In this document: one piece after another, positions 40,300 to 49,662 of the stretch
Position numbering within the stretch: the first letter of the stretch is position 1
How the letters are laid out: every line of letters begins with the position of its first letter
The notes under the pieces: model-generated
Told to the model about the DNA's origin: nothing
What the model saw: the letters and a program-made list of their open reading frames with translations, nothing else
Database searches by the model: none
DNA from: Pseudothioclava nitratireducens
Lineage (GTDB): Bacteria; Pseudomonadota; Alphaproteobacteria; Rhodobacterales; Rhodobacteraceae
Length of the DNA stretch: 64,000 bases
NCBI RefSeq assembly: GCF_029210495.1
Contig: NZ_JARGDK010000009.1
Location: forward strand, 1-64,000
Reading direction: 5' to 3'
Program-made: the position numbers and the translations under genes

Positions 40300-40803
40300 A
40301 TGAGCACGCAGGCTACCGGGGCGGCCCCGAAAATGCGTGGATGGGTGCGGGTGCTGTTGATTGCATCGGTGACGCTCAACCTGTTGGTGGCTGGGGTCGT
40401 GATCGGTGGCGTGCTGCGCCATGACCGACATCCGCCCGCGCCGAATGTTGGCGAGGTATCTCTCGGCCCGCTGACCGAAGCGTTCAGCCGCGAGGATCGT
40501 GCGGCATTGCGCGACAGGGCGCAGGAGCGGGGGCAGAATTTCCGTGACATGCGCCAGCAAGCCAAGGCCGATATGGAGGCGCTGATCGCAGCGATCGAGG
40601 CGGAGCCTTATGATCCGCAGCGCGTGAGCGATCTGCTTGCGCGTCAGCGGGAGCGTACGCTTGAGCGCGCACAGATCGGTGGCGCGCTGATTGCGGAACG
40701 GCTGGAGGCGATGGGGCCGGAGGCGCGGCGCGCCTTGGCAGAACGGTTACGCCGGGGCGGGCGTCACTTTGGACCGCCGCGCGACAAGCCGGATAATCGC
40801 TGA
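40300..40803 (+). CDS. Periplasmic metal-sensor-like protein (CnrX/ZraP family)
   Basis: A 167-residue protein with one N-terminal membrane anchor (residues ~17-38). The periplasmic domain is a four-helix hairpin, with FSREDRAALRDRAQERGQNFRDMRQQAKADMEALIAAIE and QRERTLERAQIGGALIAERLEAM. This is the layout of heavy-metal sensors such as CnrX and ZraP, which act with ECF sigma and anti-sigma proteins. The His/Met metal ligands typical of CnrX are not obvious. The GAGGAGG before its ATG and the close spacing place it in the sigma operon. Confidence 0.75.
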   Translation: MSTQATGAAPKMRGWVRVLLIASVTLNLLVAGVVIGGVLRHDRHPPAPNVGEVSLGPLTEAFSREDRAALRDRAQERGQNFRDMRQQAKADMEALIAAIEAEPYDPQRVSDLLARQRERTLERAQIGGALIAERLEAMGPEARRALAERLRRGGRHFGPPRDKPDNR

Positions 40804-40813
40804 CGTCACCCGT

Positions 40814-42211
40814 TCAGGCCGCGCTCGCATTGACGAGTTGTACCTGATTGCGCCCGCCCGCCTTGCACCCCAGCAGTGCGCGGTCGGCCAGCGATATCAG
40901 CGTATCGACCGAGCCTTCGCGGGCCCGCCCGCCGCCAAGCGCCAAGCCGATCGACAAGGTGACCATGATCCGGGTGCCATCTGCGAGCTCGACGGGGCTG
41001 TGCTCGATTATGGCGCGCAGCCGTTCGGCCGCGCCATGCGCCTCTTCGAGTGTGGTTTCCGGGAGTGCGACGAGAAACTCTTCCCCGCCGATCCGCGCGA
41101 TCAGGTCCATCGACCGCAAATTGGCACTCAGCCGACGCGCAACCTCGGTCAGGACGGTGTCGCCGGCTGCATGGCCAAATGTGTCATTGACCGATTTGAA
41201 CCGATCCAGATCAAGCACCATCACCGCGAAAAGCCGACCCGTCTGTTCGGAGCGTTCGGCCATGCGCGCCAGATGGGGCATTGCGTAGCGCCGGTTGAAA
41301 AGCCCGGTCAGCGGGTCGATCATCGCCAAACGCAGGCCATCGGCGAGGTTGCTGCGATGCCGGTCATACCGGCGTTTGCGCCGCAGTTGCGCGCTGAGTC
41401 GCAGCGCGGCTTCCTGAGCCGCGAGATCATCGCTGAGGGCAAGGGGCAGCAGGTCGCTCGCCCCGAGATCAAGCGCCACGGCTGCGGTTTCGCGCGCCGT
41501 TTCGGCCGCAGCGATACAAATCACCGCATGGCGCGAGCCCGGACGTGAGCGCAGCTCCGACATCAGCCGAAGCCCTTCTGCGGGTTGCGCGAGATCGGCG
41601 GCGATGACGAAGGCGTCGGGCGGAGATTCACCACTGGTCGCGCTCAGCGCTGTGTTGCGGTCAAGGATCGAGATGTTGTCATTGGGTAAGCTGCGCTTGA
41701 GTGCCGCGCGCCACGTGATCGCACGTTCAGGGCGGTCAGCGATCAGGGCGATGCGCGCCGCAGGCACGAAGTCTTGCGCCTGCTCGGAAAAGCCGAGTTC
41801 ACGGAAGGTTTGCTCGCGCTGGAACAGCTCTTCGTCGGTTTCTCGGGTGCGGAGCAGGCCACGCAAACGCGCGAGGAGCACCAACTCGTCAAAAGGTTTG
41901 CCGATATAATCCGCCGCCCCCGCGCGCAATGCCTCGATCCGGGCTTCGGAGGAGGGGCGCGCGGTGACGATGATAATCGGAATCGACGCCGTTGCTGGGT
42001 GTTTCATCAGCTCCCGGCAGACCTCGATACCATGAATGTCGGGCAGCTCGGCATCGAGCAGAATGAGATTGGGTCGCTCCGACCGTGCGGCGCGGAGCGC
42101 TTCGACGCCGTTGCGCGCCTGAACTGTCTCATAGCGCGCCCCCTTGAGCTTGGCTTTGAGCACAATTCGGTTGGTCGCAACGTCGTCCACGATCAGGATC
42201 TTGCCTGCCAT
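40814..42211 (-). CDS. Response regulator diguanylate cyclase (PleD-like: REC-REC-GGDEF)
   Basis: The 465-residue protein has an N-terminal receiver domain with Asp53 as phosphoacceptor (ILLDAELPDIHG) and a conserved KPFDEL near residue 105. A second, degenerate receiver spans ~150-265 (phospho-Asp region altered to AADLAQP). The C-terminal GGDEF domain reads RIGGEEFLVAL, preceded by the RSMD inhibitory site. It converts two GTP to c-di-GMP when phosphorylated, and feedback inhibition by c-di-GMP is expected. PleD controls cell polarity and surface behaviour in Caulobacter. It is transcribed toward the metal-sensor gene, ending 10 bp from it. Confidence 0.93.
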   Translation of the reverse strand: MAGKILIVDDVATNRIVLKAKLKGARYETVQARNGVEALRAARSERPNLILLDAELPDIHGIEVCRELMKHPATASIPIIIVTARPSSEARIEALRAGAADYIGKPFDELVLLARLRGLLRTRETDEELFQREQTFRELGFSEQAQDFVPAARIALIADRPERAITWRAALKRSLPNDNISILDRNTALSATSGESPPDAFVIAADLAQPAEGLRLMSELRSRPGSRHAVICIAAAETARETAAVALDLGASDLLPLALSDDLAAQEAALRLSAQLRRKRRYDRHRSNLADGLRLAMIDPLTGLFNRRYAMPHLARMAERSEQTGRLFAVMVLDLDRFKSVNDTFGHAAGDTVLTEVARRLSANLRSMDLIARIGGEEFLVALPETTLEEAHGAAERLRAIIEHSPVELADGTRIMVTLSIGLALGGGRAREGSVDTLISLADRALLGCKAGGRNQVQLVNASAA

Positions 42212-42300
42212 GGCGCATCACACTCCTTTGACCCACTCGAAATCTACGGCCATCATGGCTACCAAGAGGTTAACAAATTGTTTCTATGAGGCGAGCGAAT

Positions 42301-42585
42301 ATGACGGATCGGCGGGATTCGGCTCACGTTTTGGCGATAAAGGCCCTTGGCTGGCTCGCCGCGCGCGATGATCTGTTCGAGGCATTTCTTGCGAATTCGG
42401 GTGCAAGTGCTTCTGATGTCAGGGAAAATGCTGCGAGTCCGGCGTTCTTATGTGGCGCGCTGGACTTTGTTCTGATGCAGGATCAATGGGTGTTGGACTG
42501 TGCCGGGGCGCTTGCCATAGAGCCGCAGAGCCTTGTCGAGGCCCGTGCGATTCTGGGCGGCGGCGATATGCGGCACTGGACCTGA
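42301..42585 (+). CDS. DUF3572 protein
   Basis: The 94-residue protein matches DUF3572: AIKALGWLAARDDLFEAFLANSG early and DFVLMQDQWVLDCA in the middle. The family is common in alphaproteobacteria next to a pleD/divK-type response regulator gene, as here (pleD-like, divergent). Its function is unknown. ATG 42301 is chosen over an ATG 15 bases earlier because GAGGCGAG lies before it. Confidence 0.85.
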   Translation: MTDRRDSAHVLAIKALGWLAARDDLFEAFLANSGASASDVRENAASPAFLCGALDFVLMQDQWVLDCAGALAIEPQSLVEARAILGGGDMRHWT

Positions 42586-42604
42586 GCGGAGAGGATATTA
42601 ACGA

Positions 42605-43300
42605 ATGCAGATCGCGGCGATCCTGTTCGACAAGGACGGAACCCTGTTTGATTTCGATGCAAGCTGGGGTGTCTGGGCGCGGGGGCAACTGGAACGGCTG
42701 GGCGCCGGAGATGCTGCGCTGACGGGGCGGCTGGCCAATGCGATCGGCTTCGATCTGGCGTTGGCGCGCTTTGCGCCAAGCTCTCCGGTCATTGCGGGCA
42801 CGTCGGAAGAAGTCGCCGATTACCTGCTGCCGCATCTCGCCGGGCAAGATCGCGCAGCGCTGATCGCGGATCTGAACGCCGCGGCCGAGGATGTGCCGCT
42901 GGCCTCTCCAGTCGATCTTACCGCTTGCCTGAACGGGTTGCGTGCGCGCGGGTTGCGCCTGGGTGTGGCCACGAACGATTCCGAGGCCACAGCGTGGTCG
43001 CATTTGCGGCAGGCCGGGGTCGAGACAGCCTTCGACTTTGTGGCCGGATATGACAGTGGGTTTGGTGCTAAACCGGAGCCCGGGCCGCTTCTTGCCTTTG
43101 CCCGCGAGATCGGGATTGCTCCGGCACAGGTGGCGATGGTCGGCGACAGCCGGCACGACCTGCACGCGGCCCGTGCGGCAGGGATGCGGGCCGTGGCGGT
43201 GCTCTCGGGGCCTGCGACACATGCGGACCTTGCGCCGCATGCAGATGTCGTCCTGCCGCATATCGGAGCGTTAGAGCACTGGCTCGACGCGGGCACCTGA
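42605..43300 (+). CDS. HAD-superfamily hydrolase (phosphoglycolate-phosphatase-like)
   Basis: The 231-residue enzyme has all four HAD motifs: FDKDGTLFD (nucleophile Asp at residue ~9), VATNDS (~120), KPEP (Lys ~155) and MVGDSRHDLHAA (~177). A helical cap lies between motifs I and II. It removes phosphate from a small molecule, most likely by analogy 2-phosphoglycolate or a sugar phosphate. It follows the DUF3572 gene by 19 bp. Confidence 0.9.
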   Translation: MQIAAILFDKDGTLFDFDASWGVWARGQLERLGAGDAALTGRLANAIGFDLALARFAPSSPVIAGTSEEVADYLLPHLAGQDRAALIADLNAAAEDVPLASPVDLTACLNGLRARGLRLGVATNDSEATAWSHLRQAGVETAFDFVAGYDSGFGAKPEPGPLLAFAREIGIAPAQVAMVGDSRHDLHAARAAGMRAVAVLSGPATHADLAPHADVVLPHIGALEHWLDAGT

Positions 43301-43361
43301 GCGAGAGGCTGTTCAGCCCCGCGGGACGCGGTTAGGCTGGCCCAAAATCTGGAGGCCGGGA

Positions 43362-45113
43362 ATGAATTCCATTCGTATGCAGCATCTTATGCTTGGAGCG
43401 CTGGCAGGGCTGGGCCTTTGGGCGCTGATCGAACATGTCGATCTGACGGGGCGGCTCGATTTCGCGGCGCTGGTCTTTGCGATCATCTTTTTTGGCGGAG
43501 GCCTGGTCATGGCGGGACCGCTTGGGGTCTGTCGCGCCTTGATCGGCGCGGCTGGCGTCGCATTGCCGGTCGCCCTTCTGGCGCTTTGGGAAAGCACGAA
43601 TTTTGCTACTCCGGAAGAGATGATGGAGAGCGGCCATGCCGTTCTGGCGCTTGTCGTACTGGGCGCGCTGCCGCTACCTTTCGCGATGTCGCTCCTGCGC
43701 CATGGGCGGGACGGTCTTTCCGAGTATCCGACCTTGTTCATGGAGTCCTGGGGCGTCGTTGTGCGCTATGCGGCTGCGGCCCTGTTCGTGGGCGTCGTTA
43801 TCGCGGTGCTGTTCCTTTCGGCGCAGCTTCTCAAGCTGGTCGGGCTCGATATGGTCGAAGACTGGCTCGAGGAGCCGGTGGTGATCTGGACGCTGAGTGG
43901 CGCGGTGCTCGGCCTTGGGCTTGCGATCGTTTATGAACTCTCGGACATGATCTCTCCGGTGTTGGTACTGCGACTGCTTCGGCTCTTGTTGCCGGTTGTT
44001 CTTTTGGTTGTGCTGGCCTTCGTGCTGGCGCTGCCGCTGCGCGGATTGTCTTCGCTCTTTGGCCATATGTCGGCGGCGGGTATTCTGATCGTGACGGCGC
44101 TGGGAGCGATCTCGCTGATTTCGATTGCGGTCGATCAGGATGATGTCGAGGCGGTTCAGGCCCCGATCATGCAGTGGTGCGCGCGTGGGCTGGCCTTTCT
44201 GGTGCCGGTGCTCGGGGCGATTGCACTTTGGGCGCTGCATTTGCGGATCAGGGAGTATGGCTGGACGCCCGCGCGCGTGTCGGGCGTTGTGGGCGGGTTG
44301 GCCGTAATGGGCTATGGCATCGCCTACGCGGGGGCGGCTCTGGGCGGGCGGCATTGGATGGGCTGGACGCGGCGGGTGAATATCGCCATGGCATGCGCCT
44401 TGATCGCGACAGCGACGCTCTGGATGACGCCGCTCATCAATCCCGAGGCGATTTCGGCGCGCGATCAGATGCAGCGCCTTCAAGACGGGCGGTTGGCCTC
44501 GACGCAGGCACCGCTGTGGGAGTTCGCGCATGACTGGGGTGTGCCGGGGCGTGCCGCGCTAGCGACGTTGCGCGCCGAGAAGGCGCCGCAGGACCCGGAG
44601 TTCGCGGCGCTTCTGGAGCGCTTGGACGCGTCTGACCATCGTTGGACCTTTGAGCGCGCGCCCGAGACTGTGGCGGATGACCGGCTGGCCGGGTTTCGCG
44701 CCGAGCTTGGGGTCTGGCCCGAAGGCGCGAAGGTTCCGGACGGCGTCTTGCGTGAGGCGCTGCGTCTCGATCCGCGGCGCAGCGGTGATAGCTGCGCGGC
44801 ATTGCGTCGCGGAGAGGTTCCCGGCTGTCTCGTGATCGTGGCCGATCTGATCCCGGGCGCGGAGCTTGAGGCGATTTTGATCACCGCGCGCGATGTCGGG
44901 CGGTTCTCCGGCGGAGAGCTCTATGTGTTCCGTGGGGGCGTCTGGGCGCGTGAGGGGGCGTTGACAGTGCCTTCACGCTTCGCGGCGAGCGACGCCGAGG
45001 TGATCGCGCAGCTTTGGTCCGGGGCGGGGGCCATCGTTCCGGCCGGGATTCAGGCGCTGTCGCTCGGGGACACGACACTGGTGCCGCAGGTCTATTCGCC
45101 GCTTGACCCCTAA
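43362..45113 (+). CDS. DUF4153 polytopic membrane protein
   Basis: The 583-residue protein has about 12 transmembrane helices over residues 10-375 and a soluble C-terminal domain. The middle part with WGVVVRYAAAALFVGVV, QAPIMQWCARGLAFLVPVLGAIALWALHLRIREYGWTPAR is characteristic of DUF4153. The family is widespread and of unknown function. GGAGGC precedes the ATG. It is followed after 72 bp by the H-NOX-like gene. Confidence 0.85.
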   Translation: MNSIRMQHLMLGALAGLGLWALIEHVDLTGRLDFAALVFAIIFFGGGLVMAGPLGVCRALIGAAGVALPVALLALWESTNFATPEEMMESGHAVLALVVLGALPLPFAMSLLRHGRDGLSEYPTLFMESWGVVVRYAAAALFVGVVIAVLFLSAQLLKLVGLDMVEDWLEEPVVIWTLSGAVLGLGLAIVYELSDMISPVLVLRLLRLLLPVVLLVVLAFVLALPLRGLSSLFGHMSAAGILIVTALGAISLISIAVDQDDVEAVQAPIMQWCARGLAFLVPVLGAIALWALHLRIREYGWTPARVSGVVGGLAVMGYGIAYAGAALGGRHWMGWTRRVNIAMACALIATATLWMTPLINPEAISARDQMQRLQDGRLASTQAPLWEFAHDWGVPGRAALATLRAEKAPQDPEFAALLERLDASDHRWTFERAPETVADDRLAGFRAELGVWPEGAKVPDGVLREALRLDPRRSGDSCAALRRGEVPGCLVIVADLIPGAELEAILITARDVGRFSGGELYVFRGGVWAREGALTVPSRFAASDAEVIAQLWSGAGAIVPAGIQALSLGDTTLVPQVYSPLDP

Positions 45114-45185
45114 GCGTTTCATGGGCTTGTGGCTTTTGGCGGTTTCTTAACCCGTGCGCGCTAACCTCCCGTCACGGAGGCGAAG

Positions 45186-45776
45186 ATGCATGGTTTGATT
45201 AACAAGTCTATTCAGTGTTTTTTACGTGATTCTTATGGCACGGCCCTGTGGGAGGCGGTCGCGCGGGAGACCGGTCTCGATACTGTCGGGTTCGAGGCCA
45301 TGTTGCATTACGACGATGCGGTGACGGAACGCATGATCGGTGCGGCTGCGGCGCTCAAGAACCGTCCGCGCGCGGCGCTCTTGGAGGATCTTGGCGCCTA
45401 TCTGGCCTCGGTCGAGGGTTTGCGGCGCTTGCTCCGTTTCGGAGGAGGGGATTACTGGGATTTCCTGCGCTCGCTCGATGAGTTGCCCGGGCGTAGCCTT
45501 ATGGCATTGGTCGATCTGGAGTTGCCCGAGCTGGATCTGCGCGAAGACGGGGGCGGACATTTCTCTCTTGTCGTTTCGGGTAAGGTGCCCGGCTGGGGCG
45601 CGGTCATGGCGGGGTTGTTGCGTGCCATGGCCGATGATTACGGCGCCCTCGCGGTGATCGAATGGGAAGATTCAGGAAGGGAGGAGCGGATCGATGTGAC
45701 GCTCCTTGAGGCGCGCTATACCGACGGCCGAAGCTTCGAACTCGCCCGCCCGCAGCGCGAGGAGGCCCCGGCATGA
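45186..45776 (+). CDS. H-NOX-like (HNOB) protein lacking heme ligands
   Basis: The 196-residue protein follows the H-NOX fold from its first helix (MHGLINKSIQCFLRDSYG) to the end. At the position of the proximal histidine (H102 in Thermoanaerobacter H-NOX, context MDEVH) the sequence reads LDELP, so Pro101 replaces His. The YxSxR propionate clamp reads V129-x-S-x-K133, losing Tyr and Arg. The heme-distorting Pro after it (LELPEL) is kept. Heme binding is thus doubtful, and the domain may sense another ligand or signal by partner binding alone. Its last bases overlap (ATGA) the cyclase gene below, which carries the cognate HNOBA domain. Confidence 0.85.
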   Translation: MHGLINKSIQCFLRDSYGTALWEAVARETGLDTVGFEAMLHYDDAVTERMIGAAAALKNRPRAALLEDLGAYLASVEGLRRLLRFGGGDYWDFLRSLDELPGRSLMALVDLELPELDLREDGGGHFSLVVSGKVPGWGAVMAGLLRAMADDYGALAVIEWEDSGREERIDVTLLEARYTDGRSFELARPQREEAPA

Positions 45777-46930
45777 GCTATATTCGCACAGGCATAGCGC
45801 GGCCAGAAAGTGGCGAGGATCAGGGTGGCCTTGGCAGCGGCCCCCGGCATGATCCGGCTCTTGCTGGCGTCACGCTTTCGGTGAAGGGCATCGCGCAACT
45901 GATGCCGATGTTCCTGAGGCTTGATCGGGATGGGCGCATTGTCGAAGTCGGCTCTACTCTGGAGAAAGTTCTGGGGGAAAACGTGTCTGGCCAGCCTATG
46001 GAGAAGGTCTTCAGGGTGGGGCGCGGCTGGGCACCGAATGGCGGGTTCAGGGGAGAGCCGGGGCACACCATGGGGGATGCTCAGTTCGAAGCATTGCCTG
46101 ATCCGTTGCGAATTGGCGACTGGAGCGCGTTGCCGGGGCGGCGGGTGTATCTTGGCCTGACGCGGCATCCCGATATCCAGCTCCGCGGGGTTTGCGTTCC
46201 GCTGGGCAGTGACGCGGATGGCGTGCTGCTCAATCTGTCTTTTGGCATTCATCTGTCCGATGCGGTGCGCCGCTTCGCGCTGAGTGATGCGGATTTTGCC
46301 CCGACCGATCTGGCGATGGAGCTATTGTATCTGCAAGAGGCCAAGGCGGCGGTCCTTGGAGAGTTGCGCGGTCTGACAACCCGGCTGGAGGCTGCGCGCG
46401 CGGCTGCGCATGACAAGGCGATGACGGACGCGCTGACGGGCCTTGCCAATCGGAGGGCGTTTGATTTCGCGCTCGGGCGCTCTGTGGCCGGGGTCCGGCA
46501 TGGTGGCGCGCCTTTTGCGGTCGCGCATCTCGATCTTGATCACTTCAAGGCGGTGAACGACACGCTGGGTCATGCCGCTGGCGATTTCATCCTCGAACAG
46601 GTGTCGCGCATTTTACGGGAGGAGACACGGCAGGGTGATCTGGCCGCGCGTGTCGGAGGGGATGAATTCATCCTTCTGCTGCGCAGTCCCGTCGATCCGG
46701 GGGCGATTGAAGCCATGACGCAGCGCATCATCGGACGGCTGGAGCGACCGGTGACGTTCGAAGGCCGCGAATGCCGGATCTCCGGGTCGTTCGGCGTCGC
46801 GCTATCCAGCCAGTTGGAGGTGTTAGAGGCAGAGCGGCTTCTGGCCATGGCCGACGCGGCGCTCTACCGGTCCAAGAGCGCCGGGCGTGGCTGTTGTTCA
46901 TTTGCGGGCGATAACGCGTTGGAGGCATAG
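45773..46930 (+). CDS. HNOBA-GGDEF diguanylate cyclase partnered with the H-NOX-like protein
   Basis: The 385-residue protein has an N-terminal region (~35-180) that resembles the heme-NO-binding-associated (HNOBA) domain: [20 protein letters not shown], then [20 protein letters not shown] short coiled-coil linker (~185-215) leads to a GGDEF domain with VGGDEF (residues 294-299) and an RQGD inhibitory site (286-289). It makes c-di-GMP. The start overlaps the H-NOX-like stop by 4 bp. In known H-NOX/cyclase pairs nitric oxide alters cyclase output; here the heme ligand is lost, so the input may differ. Confidence 0.85.
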   Translation: MSYIRTGIARPESGEDQGGLGSGPRHDPALAGVTLSVKGIAQLMPMFLRLDRDGRIVEVGSTLEKVLGENVSGQPMEKVFRVGRGWAPNGGFRGEPGHTMGDAQFEALPDPLRIGDWSALPGRRVYLGLTRHPDIQLRGVCVPLGSDADGVLLNLSFGIHLSDAVRRFALSDADFAPTDLAMELLYLQEAKAAVLGELRGLTTRLEAARAAAHDKAMTDALTGLANRRAFDFALGRSVAGVRHGGAPFAVAHLDLDHFKAVNDTLGHAAGDFILEQVSRILREETRQGDLAARVGGDEFILLLRSPVDPGAIEAMTQRIIGRLERPVTFEGRECRISGSFGVALSSQLEVLEAERLLAMADAALYRSKSAGRGCCSFAGDNALEA

Positions 46931-47015
46931 GCGCGGCGGGCTTGCCTTTGTGATATGTGCAGCCTGCCAATATGGGCTTTTCAGCCGGGCCTCGGATCGG
47001 ATAGGGCTGGTTGCG

Positions 47016-47627
47016 ATGAAACGCGGCTTTCCCATCGCCCGACCGGGGCAACGTATTGGCATCCTCGGCGGGTCGTTTGACCCGGCGCATGAGGGGCACG
47101 CGCATATCACGCGTGCGGCGCTCAAGCTCTTCGGTCTGGATCGGGTCTGGTGGCTGGTCAGTCCGGGGAATCCGTTAAAGGCCGAGGGTCCGGCGCCGAT
47201 GCGCAGGCGTCTTGCGCAGGCACGCCGGGTGATGCCCGATCCGCGGGTCGATATTACCGATCTCGAATGTCGGCTTGGCACACGATACACGGCGCAAACC
47301 TTGCGCCGTCTGCGCGCCTTGTATCCGGGGGTAAGATTCGTCTGGCTGATGGGCGGAGACAACCTAGTGCAATTCGATCGCTGGGACCGCTGGCGCGAGA
47401 TCATGGAGATGGTGCCGGTCGGGGTCATGGCCCGTCCGGGTGCGCGGATGCGGGGCCGCCGCGCGCGGGCCGCGCGCATCTTCCGTCGTGCGCAACTGCG
47501 ACGTGCCAAGGCGCGCAATCTGGCGCTGGCCAACACGCCAGCCTGGGCCTTTCTTGACGTGCCGCTGAGCGATCTTTCCTCGTCGGAAATCCGTGCGCGC
47601 GGGGAATGGAAGCGGCATTCGCCTTGA
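47016..47627 (+). CDS. nadD: Nicotinate-nucleotide adenylyltransferase
   Basis: The 203-residue enzyme has [11 protein letters not shown] (residues ~17-27, with the HxGH nucleotidyltransferase motif), [11 protein letters not shown], and the late SSSEIRARG (ISSTxIR motif, ~191-199). It adenylates nicotinate mononucleotide in NAD synthesis, in the cytoplasm. The conserved N-terminal [11 protein letters not shown] fixes the start at 47016. dacB follows 58 bp later. Confidence 0.93.
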   Translation: MKRGFPIARPGQRIGILGGSFDPAHEGHAHITRAALKLFGLDRVWWLVSPGNPLKAEGPAPMRRRLAQARRVMPDPRVDITDLECRLGTRYTAQTLRRLRALYPGVRFVWLMGGDNLVQFDRWDRWREIMEMVPVGVMARPGARMRGRRARAARIFRRAQLRRAKARNLALANTPAWAFLDVPLSDLSSSEIRARGEWKRHSP

Positions 47628-47685
47628 AGCCCGAACCGCGCCCGAGATAGGGTGAGGGTAACGGGCTTGGGGAGCAGGGTACACG

Positions 47686-49128
47686 ATGGACCGGCGGCGT
47701 TTTCTTGGCGGAACTGCGGGGTGTCTGATCGGCGCGGCCGGTCTCGTCAGCCCGGCTCTGGTGCGGGCGCAAACTGTCCAGGTGCGCGCGGGAAGCGACC
47801 TTATACGGACCGCGCAACTGGGCGGAGACGTCGGGTATCTGGTTGCGGATCTGCGTAGCGGGCTGGTTCTGGAGGAGCATAACGCCCGCAAGGCGCTTCC
47901 GCCGGCCTCGACCGCCAAGGCGATCACTTCGCTCTATGCGCTTGAGGCACTGGGGGCGGGCTACCGGTTCGTCACACGGGTGATTGCGACGGGGCCAATC
48001 TCGGGCGGAGTATTGCAAGGGGATTTGATCCTTGCGGGCGGTGCGGATGCGACGCTTTCAACCGATGATCTGGGAGCGATGGCCGCGCGGCTCGCCGCCA
48101 CAGGCTTGCGTCGGATCACGGGTCGGTTTCAGGTCTGGGGCGGTGCGATCCCCTATGCTGAAGAGATCGCCACGGATCAGCCGATCCATGTCGGCTACAA
48201 CCCGGCGATTTCGGGGATGATCCTGAATTACAACCGGGTCCATTTCGAGTGGCGGCGCGCGGGCAACGGCTATGATCTTGCGATGGATGCGCGTGGGGAG
48301 AGCCACCGCCCGCGCGCCTATACGGCCAGCGCCGCGCTGGCGAACCGACGCGATCCGCTGTTCACCTATCGCCAGCAGGGCGGCAAGGAGCAGTGGACGG
48401 TAGCCGCCGCACGGTTGGGGAAGGGCGGCAGCCGTTGGTTGCCGGTGCGCCAGCCGGAGCTTTATGCGGGCGATGTGTTTCAGACCTTGGCACGTGCGCA
48501 AGGCGTCGATTTGCCTGCGCCGCAGCCGGTGCGCAATCTGGCGGGCGGTACGGTTCTGGTCAGCCACGCGAGCGAAGCACTGCCCGGTATCCTGCGTGAC
48601 ATGATGAAATACTCGACCAACCTCACCGCAGAAGCCGTGGGCATGACCGCGAGCGCTGCGCGCGGCGCGAACCCGGCGCTGGGGCGGTCGGGCGCCGCGA
48701 TGAGTGACTGGCTCGCTGCTCGTGCGGGCATACGCGGCGCGAAATTCGTCGATCACTCGGGCCTGAATGTTCAGACCCGTGTCTCGGCGGCGGACATGGT
48801 GCATGCGCTGCGCGTTGTGGGCGCGCCGATGGGGCTGCGCGGTTTGATGAAAGGTTTCAGTTTGCGTGACGATCAGGGGCGCACGATCAAAAACCATCCG
48901 ATCCGCGTGGACGCCAAGACCGGCACGTTGAATTTTGTGTCGACCTTGGCTGGCTATCTGACCGCAAGGGATGGCACAGAGCTCGTATTCGCAATCTTCA
49001 CCGGTGATGTGGCGCGGCGCGCGCGCGCGAAGAATGCCGAGGCCCCGGAAGGCGCTGGTGAGTGGGTGAAGCGCTCAAAGATCCTGCAAAGCCGGCTCGT
49101 AGAGCGCTGGGGGCTGCTTTACGGCTGA
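47686..49128 (+). CDS. dacB: D-alanyl-D-alanine carboxypeptidase/endopeptidase (PBP4 type, S13)
   Basis: The 480-residue enzyme has the penicillin-binding triad: S75-T-A-K78 (SxxK), YSTN with N as the third residue of the SxN motif near residue 307, and KTG (AKTGTLNF near residue 407). A twin-arginine-like signal RRRFLGG opens it, so export in a folded state is likely. It trims D-Ala from peptidoglycan stem peptides and cleaves cross-links in the periplasm. AGGG-type sites precede the ATG. The gene stands between nadD and the TerB-like gene that converges on it. Confidence 0.93.
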   Translation: MDRRRFLGGTAGCLIGAAGLVSPALVRAQTVQVRAGSDLIRTAQLGGDVGYLVADLRSGLVLEEHNARKALPPASTAKAITSLYALEALGAGYRFVTRVIATGPISGGVLQGDLILAGGADATLSTDDLGAMAARLAATGLRRITGRFQVWGGAIPYAEEIATDQPIHVGYNPAISGMILNYNRVHFEWRRAGNGYDLAMDARGESHRPRAYTASAALANRRDPLFTYRQQGGKEQWTVAAARLGKGGSRWLPVRQPELYAGDVFQTLARAQGVDLPAPQPVRNLAGGTVLVSHASEALPGILRDMMKYSTNLTAEAVGMTASAARGANPALGRSGAAMSDWLAARAGIRGAKFVDHSGLNVQTRVSAADMVHALRVVGAPMGLRGLMKGFSLRDDQGRTIKNHPIRVDAKTGTLNFVSTLAGYLTARDGTELVFAIFTGDVARRARAKNAEAPEGAGEWVKRSKILQSRLVERWGLLYG

Positions 49129-49132
49129 GCGA

Positions 49133-49555
49133 TCAGACCGTGATGTGACGCACCCGAGCGCCCCACTCGATGGCGACGGCATGCAGACGGTCGATGGCCA
49201 ACTCGCCGCGAATTTCTTCGAGCATACGCAATTCGGGTTGATGCAGAACGCCATCCGCAGCCGCGACATCGCAGGCCAGCGCATAGGCGGTTTCATAGAG
49301 GCGCTCGGGCAGGCCGTCTCGGACGAGACCGAAGAGCGCTTCGAGCCCTTCTTCCTCTTCAAAGAGCGCATAGACGGTTTGGGCCACTGTCGAGATGCGG
49401 TCGATGTCGTAGCTGGCGAAGATCGGCATGTGGTTGACCATGCGCTCGATCGCCACGAGTTCGGAGGTGCGGATATTTTCATCCGAGACGGAGACGGCGA
49501 CCATGACGGCGACCAGCGCGTCCTGAGGCGAAAGCGAAGACAAAGAGTTGGACAC
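49133..49555 (-). CDS. TerB-like (tellurite-resistance family) protein
   Basis: A 140-residue all-helical protein of the TerB family: SLSPQDALVAVMVAVSVSDENI early, where TerB has an acidic metal-binding cluster, and VAAADGVLHQPELRMLEEI later (DG-x-x-x-x-E motif). The start is GTG 49555, set by AGGAGG nine bases upstream. TerB domains bind metals and act as membrane-associated adaptors; tellurite resistance itself is not implied, as no other ter genes are near. It converges on dacB and is divergent from lysK. Confidence 0.8.
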   Translation of the reverse strand: MSNSLSSLSPQDALVAVMVAVSVSDENIRTSELVAIERMVNHMPIFASYDIDRISTVAQTVYALFEEEEGLEALFGLVRDGLPERLYETAYALACDVAAADGVLHQPELRMLEEIRGELAIDRLHAVAIEWGARVRHITV

Positions 49556-49662
49556 GTTGAGCAGCCTCCTAAGGGGATTTGAGTGCAAATTATTGACGAT
49601 CCGCCCCCCGTTCAATAGGTGGAGCGCGGATGGGCGCATTGGGCGCCCCGAAGAGGTATGAC

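Noticed and set aside
49133-49555. A tellurite-resistance operon
   Set aside because: Only a TerB-like protein is present; no terA, terC, terD, terE or terZ is nearby, so resistance is not implied.
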